Positions 1-7,049 of a stretch of 24,833 bases of DNA are shown piece after piece. Positions within the stretch are counted from its first letter, which is position 1. Every line of letters begins with the position of its first letter. The notes beneath the pieces were generated by a model. It did not search any database. It saw only the letters and a program-made list of their open reading frames with translations, and was not told the DNA's origin. Origin of the DNA: Candidatus Poribacteria bacterium (GTDB taxonomy: Bacteria; Abyssobacteria; SURF-5); NCBI GenBank assembly GCA_016215705.1, contig JACRIR010000076.1:1-24833 (forward strand), read 5' to 3'. The translations under genes and the position numbers were made by a program.

Positions 1-13
1 AAGGGGTGGTTCT

Positions 14-625
14 ATGGCGCGACAAAGCATGGTGACGATACGCCGGGCGGAAATCACGGAGGCGCTGTACCGGTGTATTGTGAAGTCGGGATATGCAAAC
101 ACGTCGGTGAGGGATATCGCACACGAAGCGAGCATGCGATCCGGGTTGATCCATCATTATTTCGACAGCAAGGATGAAATACTCTCCGCGCTGATGAAGG
201 ATATCTTCAATAAATATCAACGGAGTTTTGCCCTCCTTTTGGAAGGGCATCGCGACAAGCCTTCTAATGAACGCTTGCGACTTGGCATAGAGTTCATTTT
301 TCTGAAGGTTGCAGGTGACAGAGATTTGATAAAGGTATTCCATGAACTATGGAATCTCTCGCAACATAATGAAACGCTTCATGAATCGCTCAGAGTTCTA
401 TATCGGCAGTATCGAAAGGAGGTAGGGAAGTTTATCGCCGAATGCATGGGAAAAACCCACGGACAGACTAAGGATGCGAAGAGCATTGCGGCTCTTCTGG
501 TGAGCGCAAGCGAAGGGGCAGGTATCCAGTGGCACATTGATTCACGGGGCATATCTCTTTCCGATCTCGCGAAAATGTCAAGCCGGTTCGTCAACATGAC
601 TATCGGACGACATGGATCACAATAA
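14..625 (+). CDS. TetR/AcrR-family transcriptional regulator
   Basis: A 203-residue TetR-type repressor, a one-component DNA-binding protein acting in the cytoplasm. The N-terminal helix-turn-helix spans about residues 9-55 and ends in the family signature IHHYFDSKDEIL. The remaining, poorly conserved part is the ligand-binding and dimer domain. The ATG at 14 follows an AAGGGG ribosome site at 1-6. The stop lies 32 bases before the flavin oxidase start at 658, so the two are probably co-transcribed, and the regulator is likely to control the downstream amine-oxidase genes. Its own upstream region is outside the window, so no operator can be seen. The N-terminal pattern RRAEI-x-EA-x2-RCI-x-K-x-G and a C-terminal W-x-x-D followed by a helix with RF recur in the second TetR protein at 4778-5401, so the two look paralogous. 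Family is secure; ligand unknown. Confidence 0.9.
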   Translation: MARQSMVTIRRAEITEALYRCIVKSGYANTSVRDIAHEASMRSGLIHHYFDSKDEILSALMKDIFNKYQRSFALLLEGHRDKPSNERLRLGIEFIFLKVAGDRDLIKVFHELWNLSQHNETLHESLRVLYRQYRKEVGKFIAECMGKTHGQTKDAKSIAALLVSASEGAGIQWHIDSRGISLSDLAKMSSRFVNMTIGRHGSQ

Positions 626-657
626 TGCGATGAATAATGAGCAGAGAGAAGAATACT

Positions 658-1956
658 ATGACATCCAAAGGTAGAATCATCGTAATTGGAGCCGGAATGG
701 CAGGCTTGACGGCTGCGCACTTCCTGAAAGAGGCCGGCTTCGATGTTGTTGTTGTCGAAAAAGAGAACCGTCCGGGAGGCCGTGTCATTTCGGTTCATAA
801 GGATGGGGATGTTCTCGACGTGGGCGCACAGTTCTTGCACTCTAATTACAGGCTCACCCTGGAACTAACCACAAAATTCAACATGGCGTCCGACCTTGTT
901 CAGATGCAAGATGATGACATGATAATGCGTGACGGCCGCGCGCACATAATCCCATGGGGCAGTGTGCGGATTCCCGCCGTGTCAATATGGTCACAGCTGA
1001 AGATGGCCCGACTGTTCATTCCAATATTCCTGCGAAAGGCGAACATGGCTCTTGAGGGTTGGCCCGGTCTCCTGGACCTGGACAAGCTGGAGCTTGCCAC
1101 ATATGCCCGGTTGAAGCTGAATAATGAGTCCCTGGAATACGTCGTGCGTCCGCTAATGCTGACCTATTCCATGTCAGAGCCGGAAGGCATTTCGCTTGCG
1201 TACTTCCTGCGATCCCTATACATGTATGTAACGACCAAAGCCTATTGTTTCCGCAGTGGCAACGACGTATTGGCCAAGACTATGTCAAAGAATCTCGATA
1301 TCAGATATGAGAGTCCGGTGAAGAAACTCCTGAAAGGCGCAAAGGGAGAAATATGCGGTGTCCAAACGTCCTCGGATGAACTTGAGGGTTTGGCTGTCAT
1401 CTCCGCCGTACCTTCTCCCGCACTGTTTTCACTCTACCCCGACTGGAACAGGGAACAGTCGGCATTCCTGCAAGACTTCACTTTCAGCAAAATGCCATTG
1501 GTGCTTTTTGAAGGCAAAATCCGTGATACTATAACGTATTGGGGCGGCGTGTTCGACAGGCGGGCCGGCCATCGAGTTTCTTTTGTCACCTATCCCCACA
1601 GGAAATATACCAATGCATGCAAAGCGAATTACCTATTAGCCTGGTCAATGGGCTCTTTCGGTGAAGAACTGCTCGACCTGCCCGACGAGGGGATTGCCGA
1701 GGCAGTGGCCGCTGAACTGCGGAAGGCCATTCCTGCCGACGCTGATTCACTTAAACCTGTCTCGATAGTCAGACACCATCACACGTTTCCGCAGTTCAAG
1801 GTCGGAATGTTTGAGAAACTGCTGCATTTTAGAGTGAGCGAAGGCCAGCCTGCAGGTTTGTATTTTGCGGGTGACTACATGGAGGGCGGTATCATCGAAG
1901 GCGCCGTTCAATCTGGTTATAAGGCTGCGCAAAGGTTGATTGCGGCATGCTCTTAG
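658..1956 (+). CDS. FAD-dependent amine oxidase / protoporphyrinogen-oxidase-like oxidoreductase
   Basis: A flavoprotein of the amine oxidase/protoporphyrinogen oxidase/phytoene desaturase superfamily, about 432 residues, which is normal for the family. The N terminus carries the Rossmann FAD signature IGAGMAGL, then the ribose-binding Glu and RPGGR segment (VVVVEKENRPGGR), then DVGAQFL. The C-terminal FAD-contact segment LYFAGDYMEGGIIEGAVQSG closes the protein. There is no signal peptide, so it is cytoplasmic. An upstream in-frame ATG exists at 637, but only the ATG at 658 has a purine-rich ribosome site (GAGAGAAG) at proper spacing, so I chose it. It follows the TetR gene closely and precedes a second flavin oxidase, which suggests oxidation of an amine or related compound. 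The superfamily is certain; the substrate cannot be told from sequence, and porphyrinogen or carotenoid-type substrates are not excluded. Confidence 0.85.
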   Translation: MTSKGRIIVIGAGMAGLTAAHFLKEAGFDVVVVEKENRPGGRVISVHKDGDVLDVGAQFLHSNYRLTLELTTKFNMASDLVQMQDDDMIMRDGRAHIIPWGSVRIPAVSIWSQLKMARLFIPIFLRKANMALEGWPGLLDLDKLELATYARLKLNNESLEYVVRPLMLTYSMSEPEGISLAYFLRSLYMYVTTKAYCFRSGNDVLAKTMSKNLDIRYESPVKKLLKGAKGEICGVQTSSDELEGLAVISAVPSPALFSLYPDWNREQSAFLQDFTFSKMPLVLFEGKIRDTITYWGGVFDRRAGHRVSFVTYPHRKYTNACKANYLLAWSMGSFGEELLDLPDEGIAEAVAAELRKAIPADADSLKPVSIVRHHHTFPQFKVGMFEKLLHFRVSEGQPAGLYFAGDYMEGGIIEGAVQSGYKAAQRLIAACS

Positions 1957-2040
1957 GATAAGATGTTTGGCAACATTCGAGTAGAGGGCTCGTATGAGTC
2001 TTTTTCGCAATGTTGTCGGCAACCACGGAGGTGAACGACA
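1957..2040 (+). other. Intergenic stem-loop ahead of the Tat-exported oxidase
   Basis: The 84-base gap contains an inverted repeat, GGCAACATT at 1969-1977 against AATGTTGTC at 2009-2017. These can pair as a 9-bp stem with one G-U pair around a 31-base loop that itself contains CTC-GTAT-GAG. The right arm ends about 23 bases before the GTG start at 2041, just upstream of the GGAGG ribosome site. It could be a weak transcription attenuator or a leader hairpin. It matches no riboswitch family I recognise. Confidence 0.3.
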
Positions 2041-3522
2041 GTGGGCGAGGACTTAAGAATCGAGAACGCCAATCAGAGCGGCAAGAAAAAGATCACACGG
2101 CGTGCTTTCGTAGGCGGCGTGGCAGCCGGCGCGGCAGGCGCCTGGGGGTTGTCATACGGCCTCAAGCGCTATAGTTACGACCCCTCGCGGCCGCCCCAGT
2201 TGTACGAATACTTCCTCGACAATTTCTGGTTTAAAGCCGCCGACCTCGAACATCAGGAGATGAACCCGCCGCTCAAAGGAACTCAAAAGGCGGACATCGT
2301 CATCATCGGCGGCGGATTTACCGGACTGTCGGCTGCATACAATCTCATTCGCAAGTTCCCCGATAAGAAGATCGTGTTGCTCGAGGGCGCGTGCTGCGGC
2401 TACGGCGCCAGCGGCCGCAACGGGGGCTTCTGCGACGCAGGCATCCCGGGCTTCATGGATTATCTGGCCAAGAATGGACCGGAAATGGGACGGAAAGCGT
2501 TTGACGCCAGTCTCTATGGAATGAAGCAGATAAAGGAGTTGGTCACCGAACACGGCGTGCAGTGCGACTTCGAGGAAAACGGAATGCTCGAGGCCGCCAT
2601 CGGCGAGGAGCAAGCCAAACATCTGGTGAACCAGCGCGAGAGATACAAATCTATGGGGCTCGAGGCTACCTTGATCCAGGGCAAGGAGCTCGAGGGGGAA
2701 ATCAAGTCGCCTCGCTACGTGGCCGGACTCAAGTTCCCGTATGGCGGCATTGTGAATCCCGCAAAACTCGCAAGAGGAACGAAACCCGTGGTCGAGAGAG
2801 CGGGTGTCGAAATCCGTGAGCGCACTGTCGTAATGCGCGTGACGCCGGGCAAGGTCCACCGGATCGAGACCGAGATGGGCGAGATCAGCGCGCCGATTCT
2901 GGTTCTCGGTCTCAACGGCTATGCGCCCAAACTCGGCTTCTTCAGCGACCGAGTAATGCCTCTGTGCAGCTACGTGATTGCCACTGAGCCTCTGAGCAAG
3001 GCGCAATGGGAATCAATCGGGTGGCAAAATCGGCAAGGCATCGCGGATTTGCGAGTGCTTTTTGATTATCAAAGGCCGTCGGCGGATGGACGCATCGTGA
3101 TCGGCGGTTCTGATTATCCCTACTATGCGGGCGACGCGCTCAGTTCGGGCAACAACAAACCAGTCATCGAGTTACTCACCAAGAGCCTTTTTACGACATT
3201 CCCGCAACTGGAAGGACTGCGCATCGACCACGCATGGGGCGGCACAATGGGCTTCACCCTCGATTTCACTCCGTCCGTAGGCGTGATGGGCGACCACAAA
3301 AACGTCTTCTACGGAGTCGCTTACAATGGCGAGGGCGTCGCCTTCGGTCAAACCGCGGGCCGCATCATCTCAGAACTGATCGCGGGCGAAACGAGCGACC
3401 TCTCGGACCTCTTCGTGGTAAACCACAAGATTCCCTACATGGGGCCCGGTAATGTCAGGATTCTCTTCGCTCGTCTCCAGAAAGCGTATCTCACTCGCTT
3501 TGCTGAAAAAACGGTCAGATAG
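2041..3522 (+). CDS. Tat-exported FAD-dependent oxidoreductase, DAO/PuuB family
   Basis: A 493-residue flavoprotein of the D-amino-acid oxidase (DadA/GlpD/PuuB) superfamily. The FAD-binding segment at residues 86-98 (IVIIGGGFTGLSA) is followed by VLLEG at about 112-116 and GASGRNGGF at 122-130. That last motif is characteristic of gamma-glutamylputrescine oxidase-like members. The N terminus has a twin-arginine signal, ITRRAF at residues 18-23, followed by a small hydrophobic stretch of Gly/Ala. The mature enzyme should therefore fold with FAD in the cytoplasm and be exported, or remain anchored to the membrane. The start is GTG at 2041, supported by GGAGG about 9 bases upstream. It lies 84 bases after the previous flavin oxidase on the same strand. 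A substrate with a primary or secondary amine is likely by family, but unproven. Confidence 0.87.
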   Translation: MGEDLRIENANQSGKKKITRRAFVGGVAAGAAGAWGLSYGLKRYSYDPSRPPQLYEYFLDNFWFKAADLEHQEMNPPLKGTQKADIVIIGGGFTGLSAAYNLIRKFPDKKIVLLEGACCGYGASGRNGGFCDAGIPGFMDYLAKNGPEMGRKAFDASLYGMKQIKELVTEHGVQCDFEENGMLEAAIGEEQAKHLVNQRERYKSMGLEATLIQGKELEGEIKSPRYVAGLKFPYGGIVNPAKLARGTKPVVERAGVEIRERTVVMRVTPGKVHRIETEMGEISAPILVLGLNGYAPKLGFFSDRVMPLCSYVIATEPLSKAQWESIGWQNRQGIADLRVLFDYQRPSADGRIVIGGSDYPYYAGDALSSGNNKPVIELLTKSLFTTFPQLEGLRIDHAWGGTMGFTLDFTPSVGVMGDHKNVFYGVAYNGEGVAFGQTAGRIISELIAGETSDLSDLFVVNHKIPYMGPGNVRILFARLQKAYLTRFAEKTVR

Positions 3523-3590
3523 GAATCCGGGGCAAAGAGGCGAAAAGGAAAGACGAAAGGGAATGAATTGCGTTTTGAGGAACTTTGTAG

Positions 3591-3608
3591 GTGCGAATTC
3601 ATTCGCAC
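3591..3608. repeat. Short inverted repeat (REP-like)
   Basis: GTGCGAAT and ATTCGCAC form a perfect 8-bp inverted repeat around a 2-base centre, in the 278-base gap between the exported oxidase and the enoyl-CoA hydratase. No T-run follows, so it is not a classic terminator. It looks like a dispersed intergenic hairpin; other copies would have to be found elsewhere in the genome. Confidence 0.4.
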
Positions 3609-3668
3609 GTTTCTTAGGAGCGCCTGACCACGTCTGCAACGCGATTAATTGTGAAAGAAACATCCACT

Positions 3669-3698
3669 TCGTCATTCTGAGCGAAGCGAAGAATCTCC
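3669..3698. repeat. Dispersed intergenic repeat with GAGCGAAGCGAAGAATC core
   Basis: The stretch contains CATTCTGAG running into GAGCGAAGCGAAGAATC, a short hairpin-forming word that I recall as a widespread intergenic repeat in many environmental bacterial genomes. The ATTCT and AGAAT ends can pair. It sits in the same gap as the inverted repeat at 3591-3608 and belongs to no gene. Family assignment is from memory and is not checked here. Confidence 0.4.
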
Positions 3699-3800
3699 AT
3701 TCGTTTTTGGCTTTTTCCCCTTTCGCTGTTTGCCTTCTTAAGAGCAATGCTTTTGCTTCCAACCGTGAACCGTAAACCTGTTTTCCCGGGAGAATAGCAA

Positions 3801-4658
3801 ATGAATTTCGAGCACATCAAATACGAGCTTGACGACCGAATTCTCACGATCACTCTCAATCGTCCCGAGAAGCTGAACGCTTTCACAAGCGCCATGGGAA
3901 CTGAGATGATCGAGGCATTCGATCGCGCGGATGAAGATGATGAAGTGCGTGTCGTCATCGTCACCGGCGCCGGAAGAGGATTCTGCGCCGGGTCCGACCT
4001 GAGCGGCGGGGCCGATACGTTTGACAACGTAACCCGCAAGAATGAAACTCTTGAGGAACATCGTGACGCAGGGGGCGTGGGCGTTCTGAGAATTTACGAG
4101 ATGAAAAAACCGATCATAGCGGCGATAAACGGCCCAGCGGTGGGTGTGGGAATCACTATGACGCTGCCGATGGATATTCGCATCGCGTCGACCGCCGCGA
4201 AGATGGGGTTCGTGTTTGCGCGCCGGGGAATCACAACGGAGGCATGTAGCAGTTGGTTTCTGCCCCGCATAGTGGGGATCAGCCGCGCCGCTGAATGGGT
4301 CTTGACAGGAAGAGTGTTCCCTGCGCAGGAAGCGCTCGATGGAGGGCTTGTCAGCCGCATAGTAAGCCCTGAAGAACTCATGCCGACCGCCGTCAAATTG
4401 GCGCGCGAAATCGCTGATAATACATCAGCGGTCTCCGTAACTCTCTCCCGGCAACTCCTGTGGCGAATGCTGGGGGCAGACCATCCCATGGAAGCCCACA
4501 AGATAGATTCGAAATGCATTTATTACATGGGCAAGTCGCCGGACAGTTACGAAGGCGTGATGGCGTTTCTGGAAAAGCGACCCGCCCGGTTTACGATGAA
4601 ACCGAGCGTCGATATGCCGCCTTTCTATCCGTGGTGGAAAGAACGGCCATTCAAATAG
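3801..4658 (+). CDS. Enoyl-CoA hydratase/isomerase family protein (crotonase fold)
   Basis: A 285-residue crotonase-superfamily enzyme acting on acyl-CoA thioesters in the cytoplasm, by hydration of 2-enoyl-CoA or by double-bond isomerisation. The N-terminal strand LTITLNRPEKLNAF is typical. The first oxyanion-hole segment is GAGRGFCAGSDL (about residues 57-67), and the second lies in AAINGPAVGVG (about 107-117). A Glu at about residue 147 in GITTEACSSWF is the candidate catalytic acid/base. The C-terminal helices carry a charged W-W-K-E-R tail. Its ATG has a GGGAGAA ribosome site about 8 bases upstream. It stands alone, 278 bases after the exported oxidase and convergent with the second TetR gene, so operon membership is uncertain. 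Family is clear; hydratase versus isomerase activity is not resolved. Confidence 0.88.
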   Translation: MNFEHIKYELDDRILTITLNRPEKLNAFTSAMGTEMIEAFDRADEDDEVRVVIVTGAGRGFCAGSDLSGGADTFDNVTRKNETLEEHRDAGGVGVLRIYEMKKPIIAAINGPAVGVGITMTLPMDIRIASTAAKMGFVFARRGITTEACSSWFLPRIVGISRAAEWVLTGRVFPAQEALDGGLVSRIVSPEELMPTAVKLAREIADNTSAVSVTLSRQLLWRMLGADHPMEAHKIDSKCIYYMGKSPDSYEGVMAFLEKRPARFTMKPSVDMPPFYPWWKERPFK

Positions 4659-4777
4659 GCCGCAGGATTGGCAGCAGTTTTGTCGTGTCGTATGGAAAGC
4701 GAAGAGGGAGTCTAATGCCGCCTTTTGTCGTATTGCTTTTGTTTCTCCTTCACTCGGAACTCAAGTCATGAGCATGA

Positions 4778-5401
4778 CTATGCTTTCTTCCTTTTCCCCC
4801 TTTCCTTCGCATATGCTTCGATGAAACGTTTTGCAAGATTGGCGCTATTCTTCGGAGAAACATTCTCCGGGTCCATATTCCACAAGTATTCCGTGCCCTC
4901 GTGTAAAGCAATAAGCACGTTTGCAAGTTCTTTGATCTCGACACGAGAAATGCCGGGAGCGATGCCTGAATCTCTAATGTGCGTCGTGATCACTTCGCGA
5001 ATGGACTCAATTTCCATTCTAAAGGTTCCCCGTATTTTCTCATTTCGGAACGCTTCAGACCAAAAGTCATAGAAGATTCCCCCATGTCGCCCCAGCAAGA
5101 CACTGGGATCAAAGAGGTACCTGATCATATTGTCAAAGCGTTCTTTTGAAGACCCATATTGGTTGCCCAGAGCTTTTCCACGGTCGATATCTTCCTCGAT
5201 AAGATGCTTTATGAGCTCTTCGACTATCCTGTTTCGGTTTCCAAAATAGTGATGCAGGCTGCTAAGCTGAATACCGGCCTCCTCGGCCAGTTTTCGGTTT
5301 GAGGCCTTGTGCAGCCCGTATTTCATTATGCAGCGATGGAATGCCTCGAGAATCTCAGCGCGCCTTTTTTTCGCAATGCTCTTTCTTTCGCTTTTCTTCA
5401 T
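4778..5401 (-). CDS. TetR/AcrR-family transcriptional regulator
   Basis: A 207-residue TetR-type repressor with an N-terminal helix-turn-helix (about residues 12-55) ending in LHHYFGNRNRIVEEL, and a C-terminal effector and dimer domain. The frame is open to 5443, but the extra 14 residues are not TetR-like, so I take the ATG at 5401. The gene is divergent from the class IV transaminase at 5715. A perfect 24-bp palindrome lies in the shared upstream region at 5509-5532, between promoter-like boxes for this gene. Autorepression together with control of the transaminase is therefore the simplest reading. It resembles the TetR at 14-625 across the whole length, including RRAEI-x-EA-x2-RCI-x-K-x-G, though the recognition helices differ. 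Ligand unknown, perhaps an amine or CoA ester by context. Confidence 0.9.
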   Translation of the reverse strand: MKKSERKSIAKKRRAEILEAFHRCIMKYGLHKASNRKLAEEAGIQLSSLHHYFGNRNRIVEELIKHLIEEDIDRGKALGNQYGSSKERFDNMIRYLFDPSVLLGRHGGIFYDFWSEAFRNEKIRGTFRMEIESIREVITTHIRDSGIAPGISRVEIKELANVLIALHEGTEYLWNMDPENVSPKNSANLAKRFIEAYAKERGKRKKA

Positions 5402-5482
5402 ATGCCCTGTCCGTTTGTGACGGTGGCCGACTTGCGCCGCCAATTTGTCAAAAATCTCCCCATGCGATTAAGGAATCCTCGC

Positions 5483-5511
5483 TTGACTTTATCGGAAAGT
5501 CATGATAAATT
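5483..5511 (+). promoter_or_regulatory. Candidate promoter toward the class IV transaminase
   Basis: TTGACT at 5483-5488 and TAAATT at 5506-5511 are spaced by 17 bases and face rightward toward the gene at 5715. The -10-like box touches the left end of the 24-bp palindrome, so a bound repressor would block it. Predicted from sequence only. Confidence 0.4.
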
Positions 5512-5531
5512 GTATCGGTCGACCGATACAA
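5502..5531 (-). promoter_or_regulatory. Candidate promoter for the TetR gene
   Basis: On the minus strand TTGTAT (5526-5531) and TATCAT (5502-5507) are spaced by 18 bases and face the TetR start at 5401. Most of the palindrome lies between the two boxes, a usual place for an autorepressing TetR operator. Predicted from sequence only. Confidence 0.4.
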
Positions 5532-5532
5532 T
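5509..5532. promoter_or_regulatory. Perfect 24-bp palindrome, probable TetR operator
   Basis: The half-site ATTGTATCGGTC is followed directly by its exact reverse complement, giving an uninterrupted 24-bp palindrome with the centre GGTCGACC. It lies between the divergent TetR gene (start 5401) and transaminase gene (start 5715) and overlaps promoter-like boxes for both. Perfect symmetry, size and position are what is expected of a TetR-dimer operator. No second copy was noticed elsewhere in the window by eye. Confidence 0.8.
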
Positions 5533-5714
5533 ACTTTAGCTGACGTTAGTCTACCTTAAGAAAGAAGGAAAAACAAGTCAAATCTTGCATTGCCGGTGGA
5601 AGGCTCGGGAATAGACGAAAAGGGACATAAAGTCCCAAGAATTTTTCCCTTGATATCTCCTGTTGGAGTTTTCTGAGGAAACATATTCACAAACGAGCTA
5701 GAAAGGAAGAAGAC

Positions 5715-6653
5715 ATGAGCGTTAAAGCAAAGAATGCCAAGAAAGACCAGGACGCCGAACTTTATTCCTTGGGCGCCGCCTTCAATGGCAGCGAAATCGT
5801 TCCCATATTGGAAGCGCGCATTCCTATCATCGACATGGGGTTCCTGCATAGCGACGTTTGCTACGATGTGGTGAGCGTGTGGCATGGAAGCTTCTTCAGG
5901 CTCAAAGAACACATGGACCGTTTCGAGAAGAGTTACCAAGGGCTCGGCTTCTCCATGCCGTATACAAAGCAACAAATGAGGCAGATATTGCTGGACATGG
6001 TGGCCCGTTCCCGTCTCAGGGATGCCTACGTCTATATGTGCGCCACACGCGGTTTGCCAAACCTTGACGACCCGCGCAATTTTGAAAAGTACCAACAGAT
6101 GTTCTACGCGTTCGCCGTGGAGTTTATTTGGCTCATCGATCCGGAAGAGCAGAAGATAGGGACAGACGTGATCGTGAGTTCAGTTCCCCGGATACCAAAG
6201 GAATCAGTCGACCCGACCATAAAGAACCATCACTGGGGCGATTTAACGCGGGCTGACCTTGAGGCGCATAAGAAAGGCGCCAGGACTGCATTTCTTCTTG
6301 ATCTCGAGGGAAATCTCACCGAAGGTCCGGGCTTCAACATATTTGTGATTAAGGACGGGAAGCTTCTCACACCGGATTCGAATGTCCTCTTAGGTATCAC
6401 ACGGCTCACAGTGTTCGAACTCGCCAAAGAGATGAAGATAGAGGCGCGAGCATGTAAAGTCCCACTGGCGACATTGCGCGCGGCTGACGAGATATTCATG
6501 TGCACCACGGCAGGCGGAATAATGCCCATTAAATCGCTGGACGATGTGCCTATCAGCGGCGGCAAGCCCGGCCCAATCACCATGAGATTGCACAAGGCAT
6601 TCTGGAAAGCTCATGACGACCCGAAATACCTGACACCGGTAGACTACAAGTAA
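5715..6653 (+). CDS. PLP fold-class IV transaminase, (R)-amine transaminase-like
   Basis: A 312-residue pyridoxal-phosphate enzyme of fold type IV, the family of branched-chain and D-amino-acid transaminases. The Schiff-base lysine is K170 in IKNHHWGDLTRA, and the Glu that contacts the PLP ring nitrogen is E203 in LTEGPGFNIF. Three segments resemble the (R)-selective amine:pyruvate transaminases known from Aspergillus and Arthrobacter more than ordinary IlvE. These are GFLHSDVCYDV at 42-52, the HWGDLTR context, and DEIFMCTTAGGIMP at 258-271 with a following GPIT. This comparison is from memory. The ATG follows an AGGAAG ribosome site. The gene is divergent from a TetR gene across a perfect palindromic operator, so it is probably induced by a ligand of that regulator. 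D-amino acid or branched-chain substrates remain possible; transaminase activity is secure, the amine specificity is inference. Confidence 0.87.
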   Translation: MSVKAKNAKKDQDAELYSLGAAFNGSEIVPILEARIPIIDMGFLHSDVCYDVVSVWHGSFFRLKEHMDRFEKSYQGLGFSMPYTKQQMRQILLDMVARSRLRDAYVYMCATRGLPNLDDPRNFEKYQQMFYAFAVEFIWLIDPEEQKIGTDVIVSSVPRIPKESVDPTIKNHHWGDLTRADLEAHKKGARTAFLLDLEGNLTEGPGFNIFVIKDGKLLTPDSNVLLGITRLTVFELAKEMKIEARACKVPLATLRAADEIFMCTTAGGIMPIKSLDDVPISGGKPGPITMRLHKAFWKAHDDPKYLTPVDYK

Positions 6654-6780
6654 CGTTTCAAAAAGTTTCCGATTTTGCTGGACCTCGAGGGATCAGGACT
6701 AACGCAGGCGGTAAAAGGAGTAGTTCCCAATTTGGGGTCAGATATTTGCGGTCTGTTGCACAAACGCCTCATCCGGGAAG

Positions 6781-6816
6781 AACCATGTATTCCCGTCTTC
6801 GCAGGAATCCATGGTT
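6781..6816. repeat. Intergenic hairpin repeat
   Basis: AACCATG-T-ATTCC at 6781-6793 pairs with GGAAT-C-CATGGTT at 6804-6816, giving a stem of 12 pairs with one mismatch around a 10-base loop containing CGTCTTCGCA. No T-run follows on either side. It looks like a mobile or dispersed REP-type element rather than a terminator. Confidence 0.45.
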
Positions 6817-6863
6817 CCTTCAACTAAGACCTTAGTAGAGCGCTATCTAAATTTTGCTGCACT

Positions 6864-6957
6864 GCTCCCCCTTTGAAAAAGGGGGATTTTGGAAGTCCCA
6901 GAAATACTTGGGAACAAAAGTCTTAAATCCCCCCTTACCCCCCTTGCAGAGGGGGGA
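6864..6957. repeat. Inverted pair of CCCCC/GGGGG hairpins (REPIN-like)
   Basis: The left unit has TCCCCCTTT at 6866-6874 and AAAGGGGGA at 6878-6886, a perfect 9-bp stem with a 3-base loop, followed by TTTT. The right unit begins AAATCCCCCC at 6925 and closes with GGGGGG at 6951-6956. The left unit read on the opposite strand also begins AAAATCCCCC, so the two are inverted copies of one hairpin family separated by about 40 bases. That arrangement is the layout of REP doublets (REPINs). A shorter relative sits at 17963-17980. Confidence 0.5.
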
Positions 6958-7023
6958 CATCGCCGAATCAATGCATTTTGTTTAGGAAACGGGACTTGTC
7001 ATTTTTGTCTTTGGCGGTTTTCA

Positions 7024-7049
7024 TAGGGCGCAGCACGCTGCGCCCCTAC
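7024..7049. repeat. GC-rich inverted repeat GGGCGCAGC/GCTGCGCCC
   Basis: The arms 7026-7034 and 7037-7045 are a perfect 9-bp inverted repeat with a 2-base centre, flanked by TA on the left and CTAC on the right. I recall very similar GTAGGGGCGCAGC-type hairpins scattered through the intergenic DNA of many environmental bacteria. It lies between genes and carries no T-run. Confidence 0.45.

Noticed and set aside
2152-3006. A 284-codon open frame on the minus strand, opposite the Tat-exported oxidase
   Set aside because: It lies entirely antisense to a gene with clear FAD motifs, has no ribosome site and shows His/Ala/Arg-rich composition typical of shadow frames in moderately GC-rich DNA.
4764-4779. 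Inverted repeat AGTCATG-AG-CATGACT between the convergent hydratase and TetR genes as a bidirectional terminator
   Set aside because: The stem is only 7 bp, AT-rich, without a T-run on either strand, and overlaps the TetR stop codon. The position is right but the structure is too weak to call.
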